Shown here in pieces: positions 22,205 to 44,035 of a stretch of DNA of 64,000 nucleotides. Position 1 is the stretch's first letter. Each line of letters begins with the position of its first letter. The notes under the pieces were generated by a model. The model was not told the DNA's origin. It saw nothing but the letters and a program-made list of their open reading frames with translations, and did no database searches. This DNA is from Glandiceps talaboti. Its lineage: Eukaryota > Hemichordata > Enteropneusta > Spengelidae. The stretch covers positions 4,790,453-4,854,452 of the forward strand of contig NC_135571.1 in assembly GCF_964340395.1 (NCBI RefSeq), written 5' to 3'. The translations under genes were made by a program, and so were the position numbers.

Positions 22205-23425
22205 TTAATTTCCATTGGTGGTCACATCTATGACATCATCTATCATTCCATAATTCAGTTGTGTCATCAAACTATAACATTCTGTAATATTCTGGATTAA
22301 CCAAATCAGACTAGAGTTCAAAACTTGTTGCCAATGGTTCACAACTTCTGACGAATTTCTCTGGGTACCATAGTAATTAACATCTGGTCTGCTATTGGAA
22401 TTGGTGTTGTCGTTTATCCAATGTTCTATTTCCAGTGGAACGTTGCCTAAACCGAGGAACTCGTACATGTCTAAAGCTAAATTGGAAGGACTCAAAGCCA
22501 AATCTTCAAATCGTATCATCAGAAAGTTGTGTTTCCATGGAAACTCCATAGCACGAAAATAATCAAAGTTATGCTTCATCACATCACAGTAATAGGTGAC
22601 TCTTAACAACAGGTACTCATCAAATATTCCAAAAATAGTTTTTGATTGTGGAATTTTCCAGGCGACTGGGTCGTACCTCACCATCAAAGAAGCCACCATA
22701 GCTCTCGGATCTCGAACAATGACAATCACTTTTAGATTAATCGTAGGATTTTGCATAAGAGGAAAGAAATACCGAACATCCAAAATACGGATAACTTTGG
22801 AAGCGATGTGCTTTGATGATTTGCAACATTGTTCCGCGGATTTAACATGCAATTGCTGATGGGCACAATTCTGGGGCTGTTTTTCTAAAATTGGATAATA
22901 GTTTTTGAAATACGCGATGGTAATGTTGGACGCAAAATAACACTGATAGATGTTGTGAAGTATTGATATACCTATAGTGGGATCTTCCCTTTCAAGCAGG
23001 CCACTCTTTGATAGAGGGCGTAGCGGTTCGTGCATGTAAAAGAAGTCGGGGTTGAAGTTGAAGAATTGTCCCAAAAATGACGACCCAGTACGCATGCCTG
23101 CTACAATGGCGAGATTGACATGTTCTGTCACATTATTGTGGAGATACCTGTCCTCGTTCAAGGCAATGTGATTCGAGCTTTTGTTTGTGTGATTATGACG
23201 CAAATAGTTATCACATGATTCATATTCTTGCTGATATATCTGTTGATGACGTCCATCTGTGTCTCTAATCGGTCCGTTTGTAAACAGATTGGAGTTTGCA
23301 GACTTGTACGTCGACGTCAGTCTTCTGATGATCACCGAACGATCGTACAAAATTCTGATAATAGCAGTACTAGTGATGAATATAAATACAATGAAAACAC
23401 CACGTTTACCAAATCGTTTTGTCAT
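22205..23425 (-). CDS. Carbohydrate (GlcNAc/Gal/GalNAc 6-O-type) sulfotransferase, intronless, 406 aa
   Basis: A type II Golgi enzyme that would transfer sulfate from PAPS to a glycan. The start is the ATG at 23425, the first in frame after a TGA; a GTG five codons upstream is not used. A short basic N-terminus (MTKRFGKRG) precedes a membrane anchor at about residues 9-26 and then a stem. The 5'-phosphosulfate loop is GMRTGSSFLGQFF (110-122) and the 3'-phosphate site is VIVIVRDPRAMVASL (233-247), with the family's HEPL (132-135) and RFEDLA (305-310). Several N-x-S/T sites (98, 167, 357, 370, 379) suit a luminal glycoprotein. Length and motif order match the CHST1/2/3/4/5/6/7 family; the acceptor sugar cannot be told. 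A single coding exon is usual in this family. Confidence 0.9.
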   Translation of the reverse strand: MTKRFGKRGVFIVFIFITSTAIIRILYDRSVIIRRLTSTYKSANSNLFTNGPIRDTDGRHQQIYQQEYESCDNYLRHNHTNKSSNHIALNEDRYLHNNVTEHVNLAIVAGMRTGSSFLGQFFNFNPDFFYMHEPLRPLSKSGLLEREDPTIGISILHNIYQCYFASNITIAYFKNYYPILEKQPQNCAHQQLHVKSAEQCCKSSKHIASKVIRILDVRYFFPLMQNPTINLKVIVIVRDPRAMVASLMVRYDPVAWKIPQSKTIFGIFDEYLLLRVTYYCDVMKHNFDYFRAMEFPWKHNFLMIRFEDLALSPSNLALDMYEFLGLGNVPLEIEHWINDNTNSNSRPDVNYYGTQRNSSEVVNHWQQVLNSSLIWLIQNITECYSLMTQLNYGMIDDVIDVTTNGN

Positions 23426-23659
23426 CCTCGTACCGTCCACGCATCAAACTCTATACAGCCAGTATGTCTGTCACTATGTATTGAGACAGAACATATGAAT
23501 ATCAATTTTTTCAGACACAATAAGCTCTGAACGATCATTACATAATAAAAACTAAAATAAAAACTCCGTATTCGTTTGGAAATCTTTGTGACATCGACGC
23601 ATCCCCTCAGACTCTGTAGTTAGTATGATCTAGTATATGTTTGTCACTTCGAGGTATGA

Positions 23660-23860
23660 TGTATGCATTGTTGCAGACTTGTATGTCTGTCCACACAGCG
23701 TTGACCGATGATATACAGCTCGAAGATAATAGTAATGTTGAATATGAATGCCTGATGTACCTTGTCGCTTGGTCAGTCCGATGACATCCACATATCCACA
23801 TCTAACACAGCTAGCATGTATATCACTTTGAGCACGAACAGTGACACGCCAGGGAAAGGC
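23660..23860 (-). pseudogene. Decayed duplicate of the 5' end of the sulfotransferase gene
   Basis: Aligns by eye with 23290-23500. Shared segments include TTGCAGACTTGTA, GATAATAG.A, TGAATAT.AAT, GTC.TC..., CAGCTAGCATGT against CAGCCAGTATGT, and TATCACTTTGAG against TGTCACTATGTA. In the copy, the ATG region on the minus strand runs into TGA within a few codons, so it cannot encode the N-terminus. The homology call is by inspection only. Confidence 0.45.
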
Positions 23861-24070
23861 ACGATATTAATCCAAGTCCTAATATTAATGCTCTCTTGGT
23901 GTTCGTAGAGTACTAACACCCCAATCTATCTGCAATGTATTAAATCTGTTTTTTTTTTCCTATTGGCGTTCACATACAGGAGGCATCAGACGCACAGTAC
24001 ATTCAAACGATGTGTGACGTACCAATATTGCAAGCATTTGGTGAAAGTCTGCTCATAGAGGGCGCTATAC

Positions 24071-24187
24071 CAGTTAATGGTCTGAGAGAGTGACCCGCTT
24101 GGAATATGCAGGTTACACATGTGTTATGGGTTCAAGCTTCGCCGCTATTTGTTTCTGAATGTCTAAAGTCATTAGGCAAGATTTCAA
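24071..24187 (+). repeat. tRNA-derived SINE-like element, copy 1
   Basis: TGGTCTGAGAGAGTGACC resembles a Pol III A box and GGGTTCAAGC at 24128-24137 a B box, separated as in a tRNA. The body GTTTCTGAATGTCTAAAGTC is shared with the reverse-strand copy at 41120-41215. Confidence 0.6.
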
Positions 24188-24385
24188 CTTATACAAATAT
24201 ACAACATACATGGAACATATACAACATACACAGAAGATTTACACCATACACAGAACATATATACAACATACATAGAACATATACAACATACATAAAACAA
24301 ATACAACATACACAGAACATATACAACATACACAGAAGATTTATAACATACATAGAACATATACAACATACATAGAACATATACA
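24181..24385. repeat. Minisatellite, AGAACATATACAACATACA-type units
   Basis: About ten units of ACATATACAACATACA(C/T)AGAA, some with an AGATTT variant (24234, 24335). Confidence 0.9.
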
Positions 24386-24738
24386 TGTAAACACAAATAA
24401 TAAGACAGCAATGAAATCAATATTTCAATAAATTTTACTTTTACTATTAATAATGTGTTAACTACATATTGCAATATACACTAATTTCACTACATAAACT
24501 GAAAGTTTGTTGAACTCTGAGAAGGATTACATAACTTTATCTCTTGGTTTGGACTAAGACACAGTTTTTGTTTAATTGGTTACAGAATAAATTGAAGTTT
24601 TGAACCATGTCACATGATGTGTTTTATAACAATAGACAGTGTTTGGACTATTTATTTAGAAATGTGAGTATGCAAGGGTGTGTGTGTGTGGGGGGTGGGG
24701 GTGCATATATGGGTATGTATTGCATAGTGTGTAAATGC

Positions 24739-24965
24739 TTGTATAGATGTGTATGTGTGTATGTATGTATGTATGTATGTATGTATGTATGCATGCATGC
24801 ATGCATGCATGCATGTATGTACGTACATACGTATGTGCTTGTGTGTATGTATGTATGTATGAATATATGTATGTGTGTATGTATGTATGTATGTATGTAT
24901 GTATGTATGTATGTATGTATGTGCTCGTGTGTGCATGTATGTACGCACGCATGCACGCACATACG
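24739..24965. repeat. (TATG)n/(CATG)n/(TACG)n microsatellite
   Basis: Mixed tetranucleotide array including GCATGCAT and TACGTACATACGTA palindromic stretches. Confidence 0.95.
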
Positions 24966-26689
24966 TTGGAGGTGTAACATGATCACAATTTCTGTAGCGA
25001 GAAACCACAGACAGTGGATGTACGAGATGTATATGATAAAGGGGAGACTAGTTGGATAAATGCCGTCCTTCAAACCTGACAAAATTATGTAGACATCTCA
25101 GAAGTGTTCTTATCCTAAATATTTATCTTTCTACGTTCACAAGCAGTAGACACGTATGACTGCACTGCTACAACTACACGCTGCACTGCTATGACTACAG
25201 GCTGCACTGCAGTGAGTACACGACTGCAATTTACAGACTACAACATTTGTTACCATACGACAAGGTTGGCCAATCAGTCTTATTAAAAAAGTGTCAAGTC
25301 AACAAATATATAAATAATTTGCATATTGTTAGTTTCTCACCTGTTAGGATTTATAAATACAATGCAAGGTTCCCTAGCAATGAAGTACCAGAACGGGCCA
25401 AGGAGAAATGACTTTCTAAAAAAATACTACAACTCGTAATGACAAAGTGTGTAGTTCCAGATGTGTACTGCATATAAATAAACTGGGCAAGGAGTCTGTG
25501 AAATGACAGTCATGTCTTTTCCATGATTTTCAGGATTATTTTGTAATTATTTGGAAATACAGGACTTTCACAGAATTCCCAATAGGTTATGAAGAAAGAG
25601 GGATTATCTGAAGTGCTGAAGAGATCATTTGGTTACCAAAAGCACAGCATAATTGTAAACGAAAGTTTTTCAATATTCCCCATAGAGGGCGCTCTCACAT
25701 CTGCATGATTTCATGATTCCCTGCATACAAGGCAAGGACTGCTAGCCACACAAATAATTACAAGTCATTTCAAAAAATCCTTGAATAAATTACTCATCAG
25801 CGGTACACATCGGGAACATTTCAACTTGGTTTTTGTTTACCATACAGTCCAACAACATCTGAGAAAATGGGTATATTTGGCAGAAGTGGAATATAATGAA
25901 AGTGCTTAGTCTCGTACCTGAAACCCCCTGTATTTTTTAAAATAACTATCCCTCCCCTGCAAATATGAAAAAAAAAATGGAGAGGTTGAATTTTTTTACT
26001 GAAAAGTTGGACTCAGAAATGCTGATTGTGTTTGAGTTTAATTATAAACTTGCTAATATGTAAATACACTCACATTTTTAATTTGCCTGACTTATCTTGG
26101 TATAAAATCCATATCATTTTATGTTATATTACTTTGCCTAAATAAACAGACATTTCAGGTGAATGAAGTTCCAAGCTTTGGTAACCAGTATACTGTACTT
26201 GTTACTGTACGTTTTACACATTTAGGTCACTCTGAGGTCACAAGCCTCACTTTCATTTTACAAATGCAAATGAGGTCAGAAGTGCCAAGCCTCACTTTCA
26301 CCTTTCATTTCATTAATGCAAATGGTACATTGAGAGGGTTTTGCAAAAGGTATACTAGCTGGCTAATAATGCTCCCAATAAATGACAAAATGTTCAGCCT
26401 AGAGCAATTGTTACATAGGCTGTATTTTTAGAGTTCATTCTATACTTTGTAAGACATTAAACCAAAGTGAGAAACAATATCCCCCCCCCCCCAAAAAAAA
26501 AAAAAAAAAAAGGGTGTCAAGCTCACTATTGATTAGAATCTGATGTGATGAAAACCAATTTAGTATTAAATACACAGTTGATAGACTATTTTCAATGTCA
26601 TATTCTACAAAGTGAGTTGCTCATACCTCTGGTCACATCTCTCGTTTGTTTCTGTAAATGTACAGGAACATAACGTTTTTTGTGCATGA

Positions 26690-27120
26690 CATGTCATTGT
26701 ACGTCTATGACACGACACTTTCTGTATAAGACACATAACTTTCTGTATGACACATCATTTTATGTGTATTATACATCTCATTCACTTTGTGTATGACATG
26801 CCACTTAATGTGTATACCTCATCAATTTGTGTATGTCACTGTGTCGCTGACATGTCACTTACAGCGTATGACTCATCACTTTATGTGTATGATACTGTGT
26901 CTATGACCTGTCACTTTGTGTGTAGGACATACCACTTAAAGTGCATGATTCACCACTTTATGTGTATGACACTGTCTATGACATGTCACTTTATGTGTAG
27001 GACATACCATTTTATGTGTATGATTCATCACTTTATGTATATGACACATCACTTTGTGTATGACAAGCCAATTAATGTGTATGACTCATCACTTTATGTG
27101 TATAACATTAGCCATTCTTG
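26690..27120. repeat. Minisatellite with TGTGTATGACACATCACTTTA-like units
   Basis: More than fifteen diverged units of about 17-27 bp built from GTGTATGAC, CATCACTTTAT and CATGTCACTT. The long open frame on the plus strand follows the repeat and is not a gene. Confidence 0.85.
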
Positions 27121-27464
27121 TGCTTGACTATAATGTAATTTACCTTAACTTCTACACCCTATCAAAATGTCTCCGATTTCTATGATAAACCCAACCTCTT
27201 GGTTTTAAATACAATAATATTGAAAGTCTGACTGAATACTGATGTGAAATGAGGAAATCTTACCATTTTTAGTTCTGTATCCCCTCCTTCTAGGTACAAC
27301 GTAAATAGCACCCCTTGCAATGTTATGAATAATGGAACGACCCATGTATTTAACTGCCTGGAATATACCACTTGTTTATACCATGGGGAAGCCAAGTTAT
27401 GTCTGAATTGAAAATACAGGATTATTTCCTGTTCACTTTCTGTCTCACAATGCACGCTGACATC

Positions 27465-27690
27465 AGTTTTGGTGTTCTACATCATCACAATGTGTGTCTA
27501 CATCATCAGTAGTTGTTCTACATCATCACAATGTGTGTTCCATCATCATTTCTGTTGTTCTACATAAACCTGAACAACATGTGTCTACATCATCAGTTCA
27601 TGAGTTCTACATCATGACAATGCGAGTCTAAATCATCAATTCTTGAGTTCTATGTCATCACATTGTGTGTTCTATGGCAAGGCATCATTG
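27465..27690. repeat. Minisatellite with GTTCTACATCATCACAATGTGTGT units
   Basis: About eight units alternating GTTCTACATCATCACAATG and GTCTACATCATCAGT, increasingly diverged to the right. Confidence 0.85.
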
Positions 27691-28313
27691 TTTCTTGGCT
27701 TACACAAGGTACAACAATTTATTCCCCAATATTTTCTCTCAAATTCGCTACTAACCTCTCACGGACGAGGCGTCACTTACTTCACCCAAACCTCTCTGAG
27801 ACAAACACACACCATGTGGGTTAAACACCATATCTTGTCCCCTTGCTACACAGTGTTATCATAAATACTTCACAATAATGTTTAGTTCGAGTTTAATCTC
27901 TTGAAATGCTTAAGATGAGTGGGTATTTAGAAATTACACACAACGGTAATTCTGTTATCTTGTCCTTGGCAAAGGTCAAAATTATCAAAAGTACCCTTAT
28001 AACTTTGTTCAGCAAGGGAAAACAGAAATTACGAGAGAACTCAGTGCCCCTGTTACCTTCTTTAAGTTGAACACAGGATTTACAAGCGGACGCTGTGCCC
28101 TTGTTACATTGTTCAGAGAGATCATATCTATCGCAAGAGGACCATGTGATAATGTCTTGTTCTGGGCAAACACAAATTATCAGAGAGTCAAGTGTGAACG
28201 CTGAAATTGTCCAACACTTAGTGCTCCTGTACCTTACTTCATTAGAATGCTGACAGTATAACACTCTATTGGGGAATAAAATGTAAATGTCTGTGGTGAA
28301 GAGTGGCAGCCAT

Positions 28314-39059
<10,746 letters not shown>

Positions 39060-39302
39060 TGTGTCACTATATTTTGTATCCTGTGAAAACAAAAACACTA
39101 TGTTAGAAATCAACATGTTCAGTTTTACTTTAAAGGCCCATTCTTCAATCCCAGGTTTTGAAATTACTGATCTTTAGAGCCTTATGTATACATAGGATCA
39201 TTCTGAACATATTTTCTCTATACCTCACTAGCGGATAAGTGTTTTTTTACACCTAAATTTTAATTCTATTCCAAACTGTGCTTTTTCAAAATGCCCACCT
39301 AA

Positions 39303-39747
39303 GGGACGATCGCACAATGAATGTCATACAAGCTCATGAAGCAAACTTCATTGTTTAGGGGGGGAGGGGGGGGGGGGAATCTGGTATCAATGCGATTGCT
39401 TAACTTCATTTTTGTACTTCTTAAACCAAATTTCGACGACAAATTTAAATTCCTTCAATAGCAGCTTCTGTATTTACTACTGAGATGTTGATAAGTTGAT
39501 AAAAATTTACTTCTAATGTGAGATATGGTGCTGGGTTTCTCAGTGGTAGTACTTGTTTACAATTATGTTTTTACATGTTTTTAAATGACATCAATCATAA
39601 TAGTATGACCACTACAGTTTTCATCATGGTTTACAAATATATAAACATTTGATGTCACACTTGTGAATGTTCATTTAGGGGAGGGGGGTTTCACCTAAAT
39701 GAACAATGTTCATTTGTTGAGCTTGTGCGACATTGTGTGATGGTCCC
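39303..39747. mobile_element. 445-bp MITE, PIF/Harbinger-like, TAA target duplication
   Basis: Left end GGGACGATCGCACAATG and inverse right end GGGACCATCACACAATG, both followed inward by CACAAGCTCA or CATACAAGCTCA. TAA flanks both sides (39300-39302, 39748-39750). The interior is non-coding with G-runs. The three-base TWA-type duplication and GGG ends fit PIF/Harbinger; the superfamily is an inference. Confidence 0.75.
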
Positions 39748-40390
39748 TAAAGTCTTACACATCATTCAAAACACTAATATTGGATTGAGTATAAAAATGT
39801 GGGTCAGTTATTTGGGAATCCATGGGATCATTCGGTCCAATATTTCTAATATAGGTCTGCCAGACAACAATTACTTTCACACCAAAGACTTTAGGTTTTA
39901 AACCTAATTTAAAGAGGATCTGTTTAAGCAATATATCTCATAAACTTAATATATATATATAGTCCTCTAGTGGTGCTTGACACGTTCCACTTACTTCATA
40001 ATATACGGAGCACCACTAAACTGTAAACAATCATATTTTATCCTGTAAAGGTGAAAGGTCGTGGATTCAATCCCACGTTGGCTGAAAATTCAATTTGACA
40101 AACCACAGAAAATACTTAAAGGAAGACCCAAGTGTGGTATTCAACCATTCCTTATTATGAGGTGACATTGACTCTTTGCAACAAGACAATCCGTGTTTTG
40201 ACCAACGACAAAATTGACTGTCAGCCACAGGTCTGTCAAAAGATCTGTGTCAAAGCATGTTACAATAACGAATAGTTATAACTTATTGTCATATGTATTG
40301 TTGTTTGTTATATACAATACTATGGAGAATATATTGTTCATGGTTCCAAGAATCGATGTAACAGTACATTATAGTTACATTGGAAGGTAC

Positions 40391-40745
40391 ATTGGAAATA
40401 AATGCGACGTTTCAATCTGTCCACTACGGACCATTGGAAACGAATGTGACGTTTATGATCCACCTCAGTACTACGGACCATTGGAAACAAATGTGACGTT
40501 TACGATCCGCTTACTACGGACCACTGGAAACGAATGTGATGTTTACGAGACGCTTACTACGGACCATTGGAAACGAATGCGACATTTACGATCCGCTTAC
40601 TACGGACCATTGGATATTATACGAATGTGACGTTAACGATCCACCTCAGTACTACAGACCATTGGAAATGAATGCAACGTTTTGATCTGTCTAATACAGA
40701 CCTCTGGAAATGAATGTGACGTTTCGATCCACCTCCTACAGACCT
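40391..40745. repeat. Minisatellite, ~43-bp unit, eight copies
   Basis: Units of the form CCATTGGAAACGAATGTGAC GTTTACGATCC...CTACGGA, progressively diverged at both ends. In the BTBD10 5' intron. Confidence 0.9.
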
Positions 40746-40751
40746 TGATCA

Positions 40752-40845
40752 TGCAATGATTTAGTTATAAAGCATTGATGTCTCTCTATTCCGCTAGTGG
40801 AGAGAGATCTATGTCAATGCTGAATAACTAAATCACTCTTATGCT
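40752..40845. repeat. Long near-perfect hairpin (~40-bp arms)
   Basis: TGATTTAGTTAT, AGCATTGA and TCTCTC on the left pair with the inverse blocks on the right around a GCTAGT loop at about 40792. It could be a small MITE or a miRNA-like precursor; neither is shown. Confidence 0.6.
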
Positions 40846-41089
40846 AATGATATGCAAATACATATGCAAATTAGGGCACCCCCTTTATTTTTCAAAATCG
40901 TGGAGAACCCTGTACTGTTTTCCCACACCGGCAGTCTGCTCAAAGTGCCTACAATTATTACCACTGGCACAGATCTCTAGTGGCACAATGAGCCTTTATA
41001 CTTCAACTCCCTGGGGTGCACACAAGCCATTGTAGCTTCTATAAACACACAGGATTAAAACATTAACATAGCAACTACCAGGTCTACAG

Positions 41090-41215
41090 CTGGGTTGACT
41101 GAGGAACAGTCATGGTTCAAATCTTGCCATGACTTTAGCCATTCAGAAACAACCGTCAACACATCTTGAACCTGCACATTACAAGCCAGTCACTCTAACC
41201 ATTCAACCATCATAT
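41090..41215 (-). repeat. tRNA-derived SINE-like element, copy 2
   Basis: On the minus strand, TGGTTAGAGTGACTGGCTTG (A-box region) precedes GGTTCAAG (B box, complement at 41165-41172) and the body GTTTCTGAATGGCTAAAGTC, shared with the copy at 24071-24187. Confidence 0.6.
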
Positions 41216-42579
41216 CCATAGAACACAAATGACTTCAACTCGGTTCAAAAACAAATTTCAAATGACTTTCTCAACTGTAAGATTGTCTAGATGTAGAATA
41301 AACACTCATCAATTACCATGGTTAATAAATAAACAAACAAACAAACAAACAAAGAGTTTAGATTACAAAAGACTCAATTAACATCTAGCCCATTGTTGTT
41401 CCCAAGATAATTAACACTACAAACCCTTCCATTGTTTTAAGTGAACAGCTATGTGTCAATTAATTTTAACAGGTCAGGGTGAAGGAGAGGTCAATTGGCA
41501 CAGATGTATTAAAAAGTTGGTCCTGAAGAAAAGACTGGCAGTAGTCACTTCTTATGACTCCACTATCAAAAACTGAGCGATTCAAATATGAGGGTGTCAA
41601 ATAAATACATGTATGAAATAATAAGAACTAAATGTTATGCCAACACGTGTATTGTTTATATATTATATTCATCCAAAACTGTGTGATTCAAACATCATGG
41701 TGTAAAATAAATATATGTATGAAAATAAGAAGTAAATTTTATGCCAACCCATGTATTGTTTGAAAGTGTCAACATAGTGCTATACACACTAAATTTCAAT
41801 GACCTCTCGTAATCTGTAAAAAAAAATCCAAACACAAAGTTGTTTGTTTGAACTACCGTTTCAATGTTTAGCTAAATTAGATGTGGTGTTGTATTTTTCA
41901 CATCTATCATGACGTAGCTACAATAATGATAGCTTTGTTTTTATTTACAATACTTATTCTTCATACGTAACAGATGACATAAGTATCGCGAACATTCGAT
42001 GTACACATTACGTACGTGCCGACATACACGTTTCCTGGTGACATGACGTTGAGGTTAAACTCGGCTAAACAACGTATGTGAGTGAACGATTACAGTTTGT
42101 TGAGTTCATTATTATTACGACATATACAATTCTATGTGTTATGGTCAAAACGATGGTCACAGCCATCGATTTATTTTGATCATTCACTGGTAACTGTCAC
42201 AAATTGTAACTGTCACCTCTTTCGTTCACGGTCCACACGAGTGTGTTATTTACGTCATGTTCGTACGGAGATCGACCCCTATTATTTCACTAACTAAATC
42301 GTTGTGATTCTTAGCATTATGAAATGCGATTCGGTGACGGTTATGTAGGTCCGTTATGATTTAATTGTAACACACACTTGTGAACTTCACCCAAACTTGA
42401 AACAAACATCCTATTTTGTCAGCATACAAAGTGACTACCGTACACGGTGGCACAATAATTCACCAAATTTAGTCCACATTTCGAGCAAATGGTGGTGAAA
42501 TAAATACGGTCGGTGATAAATCAGATATTTGGGCTTCGATTTGTCCCATAAAAACTGACTATATAGATCATATACTTAC

Positions 42580-42680
42580 TACATATACAAAATTGTTCAC
42601 CAATTCGAAAGAAACTTGTCACGACGCCGCCATCTTGGATTCTCAGTTTTCGCAATGCGTATTGGGTCACTGTTCGCCAA
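42580..42680 (-). promoter_or_regulatory. Probable BTBD10 promoter and non-coding first exon with YY1-like site
   Basis: On the minus strand, CAAGATGGCGGC (plus strand 42627-42638, a YY1-like motif often near TSSs) is followed by a GTAAGT donor whose exon side is 42580. The next minus-strand acceptor in register with coding sequence is at 39080, so this would be a 5' UTR exon spliced over a 3.5-kb intron. The internal ATGGCGGCGTCGTGA is only a four-codon frame. The exact start is not visible. Confidence 0.4.
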
Positions 42681-43249
42681 TGTTCGGAACTGTTCGGCTT
42701 GACTGGTCGGGAGATGAGGCTAACCAGCGAATTCAACACTAGAGGGCGACATACACCAAGAACATCATCTCTGATCGTGATCCCGTGCTTGTGATTTGTC
42801 ACAGTAAACTTTGTATAAAGAAGTTTTGTGCTCACCTACACGAATAAAAAAGAACTGTGAGATATAGTACAAAATTACAAAATATGATGAACAAAGAGGA
42901 AAATTTTATTTTATTTTTGAAAATATATATATGAAATATTGGTCTTTTGTTAAAGTTGCCAGGTCCAAATTTACCTTTGTTACTCACAGTGTACCTCCAT
43001 GACGATACAAAAGCAGATACTAATAATATAATCTCCGGGTGCAGCCAACGAGGGGAAAACACCAAACCAGCTTTCAGTGGGTAAACTTACATTTCAGCAG
43101 AATGTGTGGGCAAGGGAAAAATTAAGGTGAAAGCACTGCTGTACTGGCAATGCATGCAGATGATCATTATGAATGATGCGGAGAGGGTAGTTGGGAGTAT
43201 TCCAATATGTGTGAACTCGTTGCAATTGGGACACTTTTTTTTCTTCAAA

Positions 43250-43367
43250 TAACCAAAGATATATTCACTAACAAATGGTCAATTACTTATAAAACAGACA
43301 TTGTATCTGTTAATTAGTGGTCAATATTATCCGCAGGTAGTGAAGTGGCAAGTTCAAATTTAAGTTT
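43250..43367 (+). repeat. Dispersed repeat, copy 2 (see 10841-10955)
   Basis: Same ordered blocks as the copy in transporter B, ending in GTGGCAAGTTCAAAT; the GTTCAAAT could be a decayed Pol III B box. Confidence 0.6.
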
Positions 43368-43869
43368 CTGGGTCTCACCACCGTGACGACAACCCCGTCA
43401 ACCCGTTAAGGCATACGGATTGTTCAATCATATCAGCGATAATTAATTCCATAATTAACACAGTGACTGAACTTCTCTCCTTGACTCCAAGCTCATCATT
43501 GTTATCCAGAAGTTATACAAAGCTATTGTTTAATTTGTCTTCAATTGTGTTATTTAGAAACTTTCGTTTTCTTTTGTATTGTTCTTAGCTTTGTTGACCA
43601 GCTCATCTTACTCAGGAACAATAAGAATGTTTAAAAATACAAATTCACTGCAAGCCGAATAATTACAGAGAGAGGAATAGATAATTGAACCGCTGCCAGA
43701 TAACCAGACCGTGCGTATTCCAACAACAATAGTTGATAATGTGTGTGATATTTGCGTCCAAGGCACACAGAGGGGTCGTTTCTGAGGTCACGATGTAGGC
43801 CCAGTGGAAGAATGTGGAAGCTTCAGTGTGCAAAACAGATTAATCGATCAAGCTGACCTACAGTACGTG

Positions 43870-44035
43870 TATATATGCAGTCGTGTGGGAAGGGCAAACA
43901 CCGGAATCCCCACCCACATAGCGAAACGTCATACTAAGAGCGGACAGTTGTATGCAGTGCTCTCTAGCTAGCTACCGTCTCAGTGTCAATGACATCATCT
44001 CTTGCGTTGCAGGATCTATCTTGGTTTTATAATCG
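43870..44035 (+). promoter_or_regulatory. Tentative TATA box and non-coding first exon
   Basis: TATATATG at 43870 is followed about 165 bp later by TCG/GTAAGT, a strong donor at 44036. The 574-aa gene needs an upstream exon because an acceptor (TCTTCCAG) ends at 49316 just before its ATG, so this is a candidate partner. The link is inferred. Confidence 0.25.

Larger units (their letters stand above)
23861..28313. other. Region between the sulfotransferase and BTBD10; no coding exon recognised
   Basis: AT-rich DNA with a SINE-like copy, three minisatellites and CTCF-like motifs. Part is presumably the 3' UTR of BTBD10, transcribed leftward; its poly(A) site is not clear. TTTATT (AATAAA on the minus strand) at about 27717-27723 is one candidate. 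Confidence 0.5.

Noticed and set aside
23426-23440. Upstream start for the sulfotransferase
   Set aside because: The codon is GTG, preceded two codons earlier by TGA; the first ATG is at 23425.
26747-27127. 126-codon frame of MTHHFMCIIH-type repeats
   Set aside because: Follows a minisatellite; no splice context or non-repetitive coding sequence.
40047-40080. tRNA gene
   Set aside because: GGTCGTGGATTCAATCCCAC looks like a T arm and 3' half, but no matching 5' half or acceptor stem was found; at most a SINE relic.
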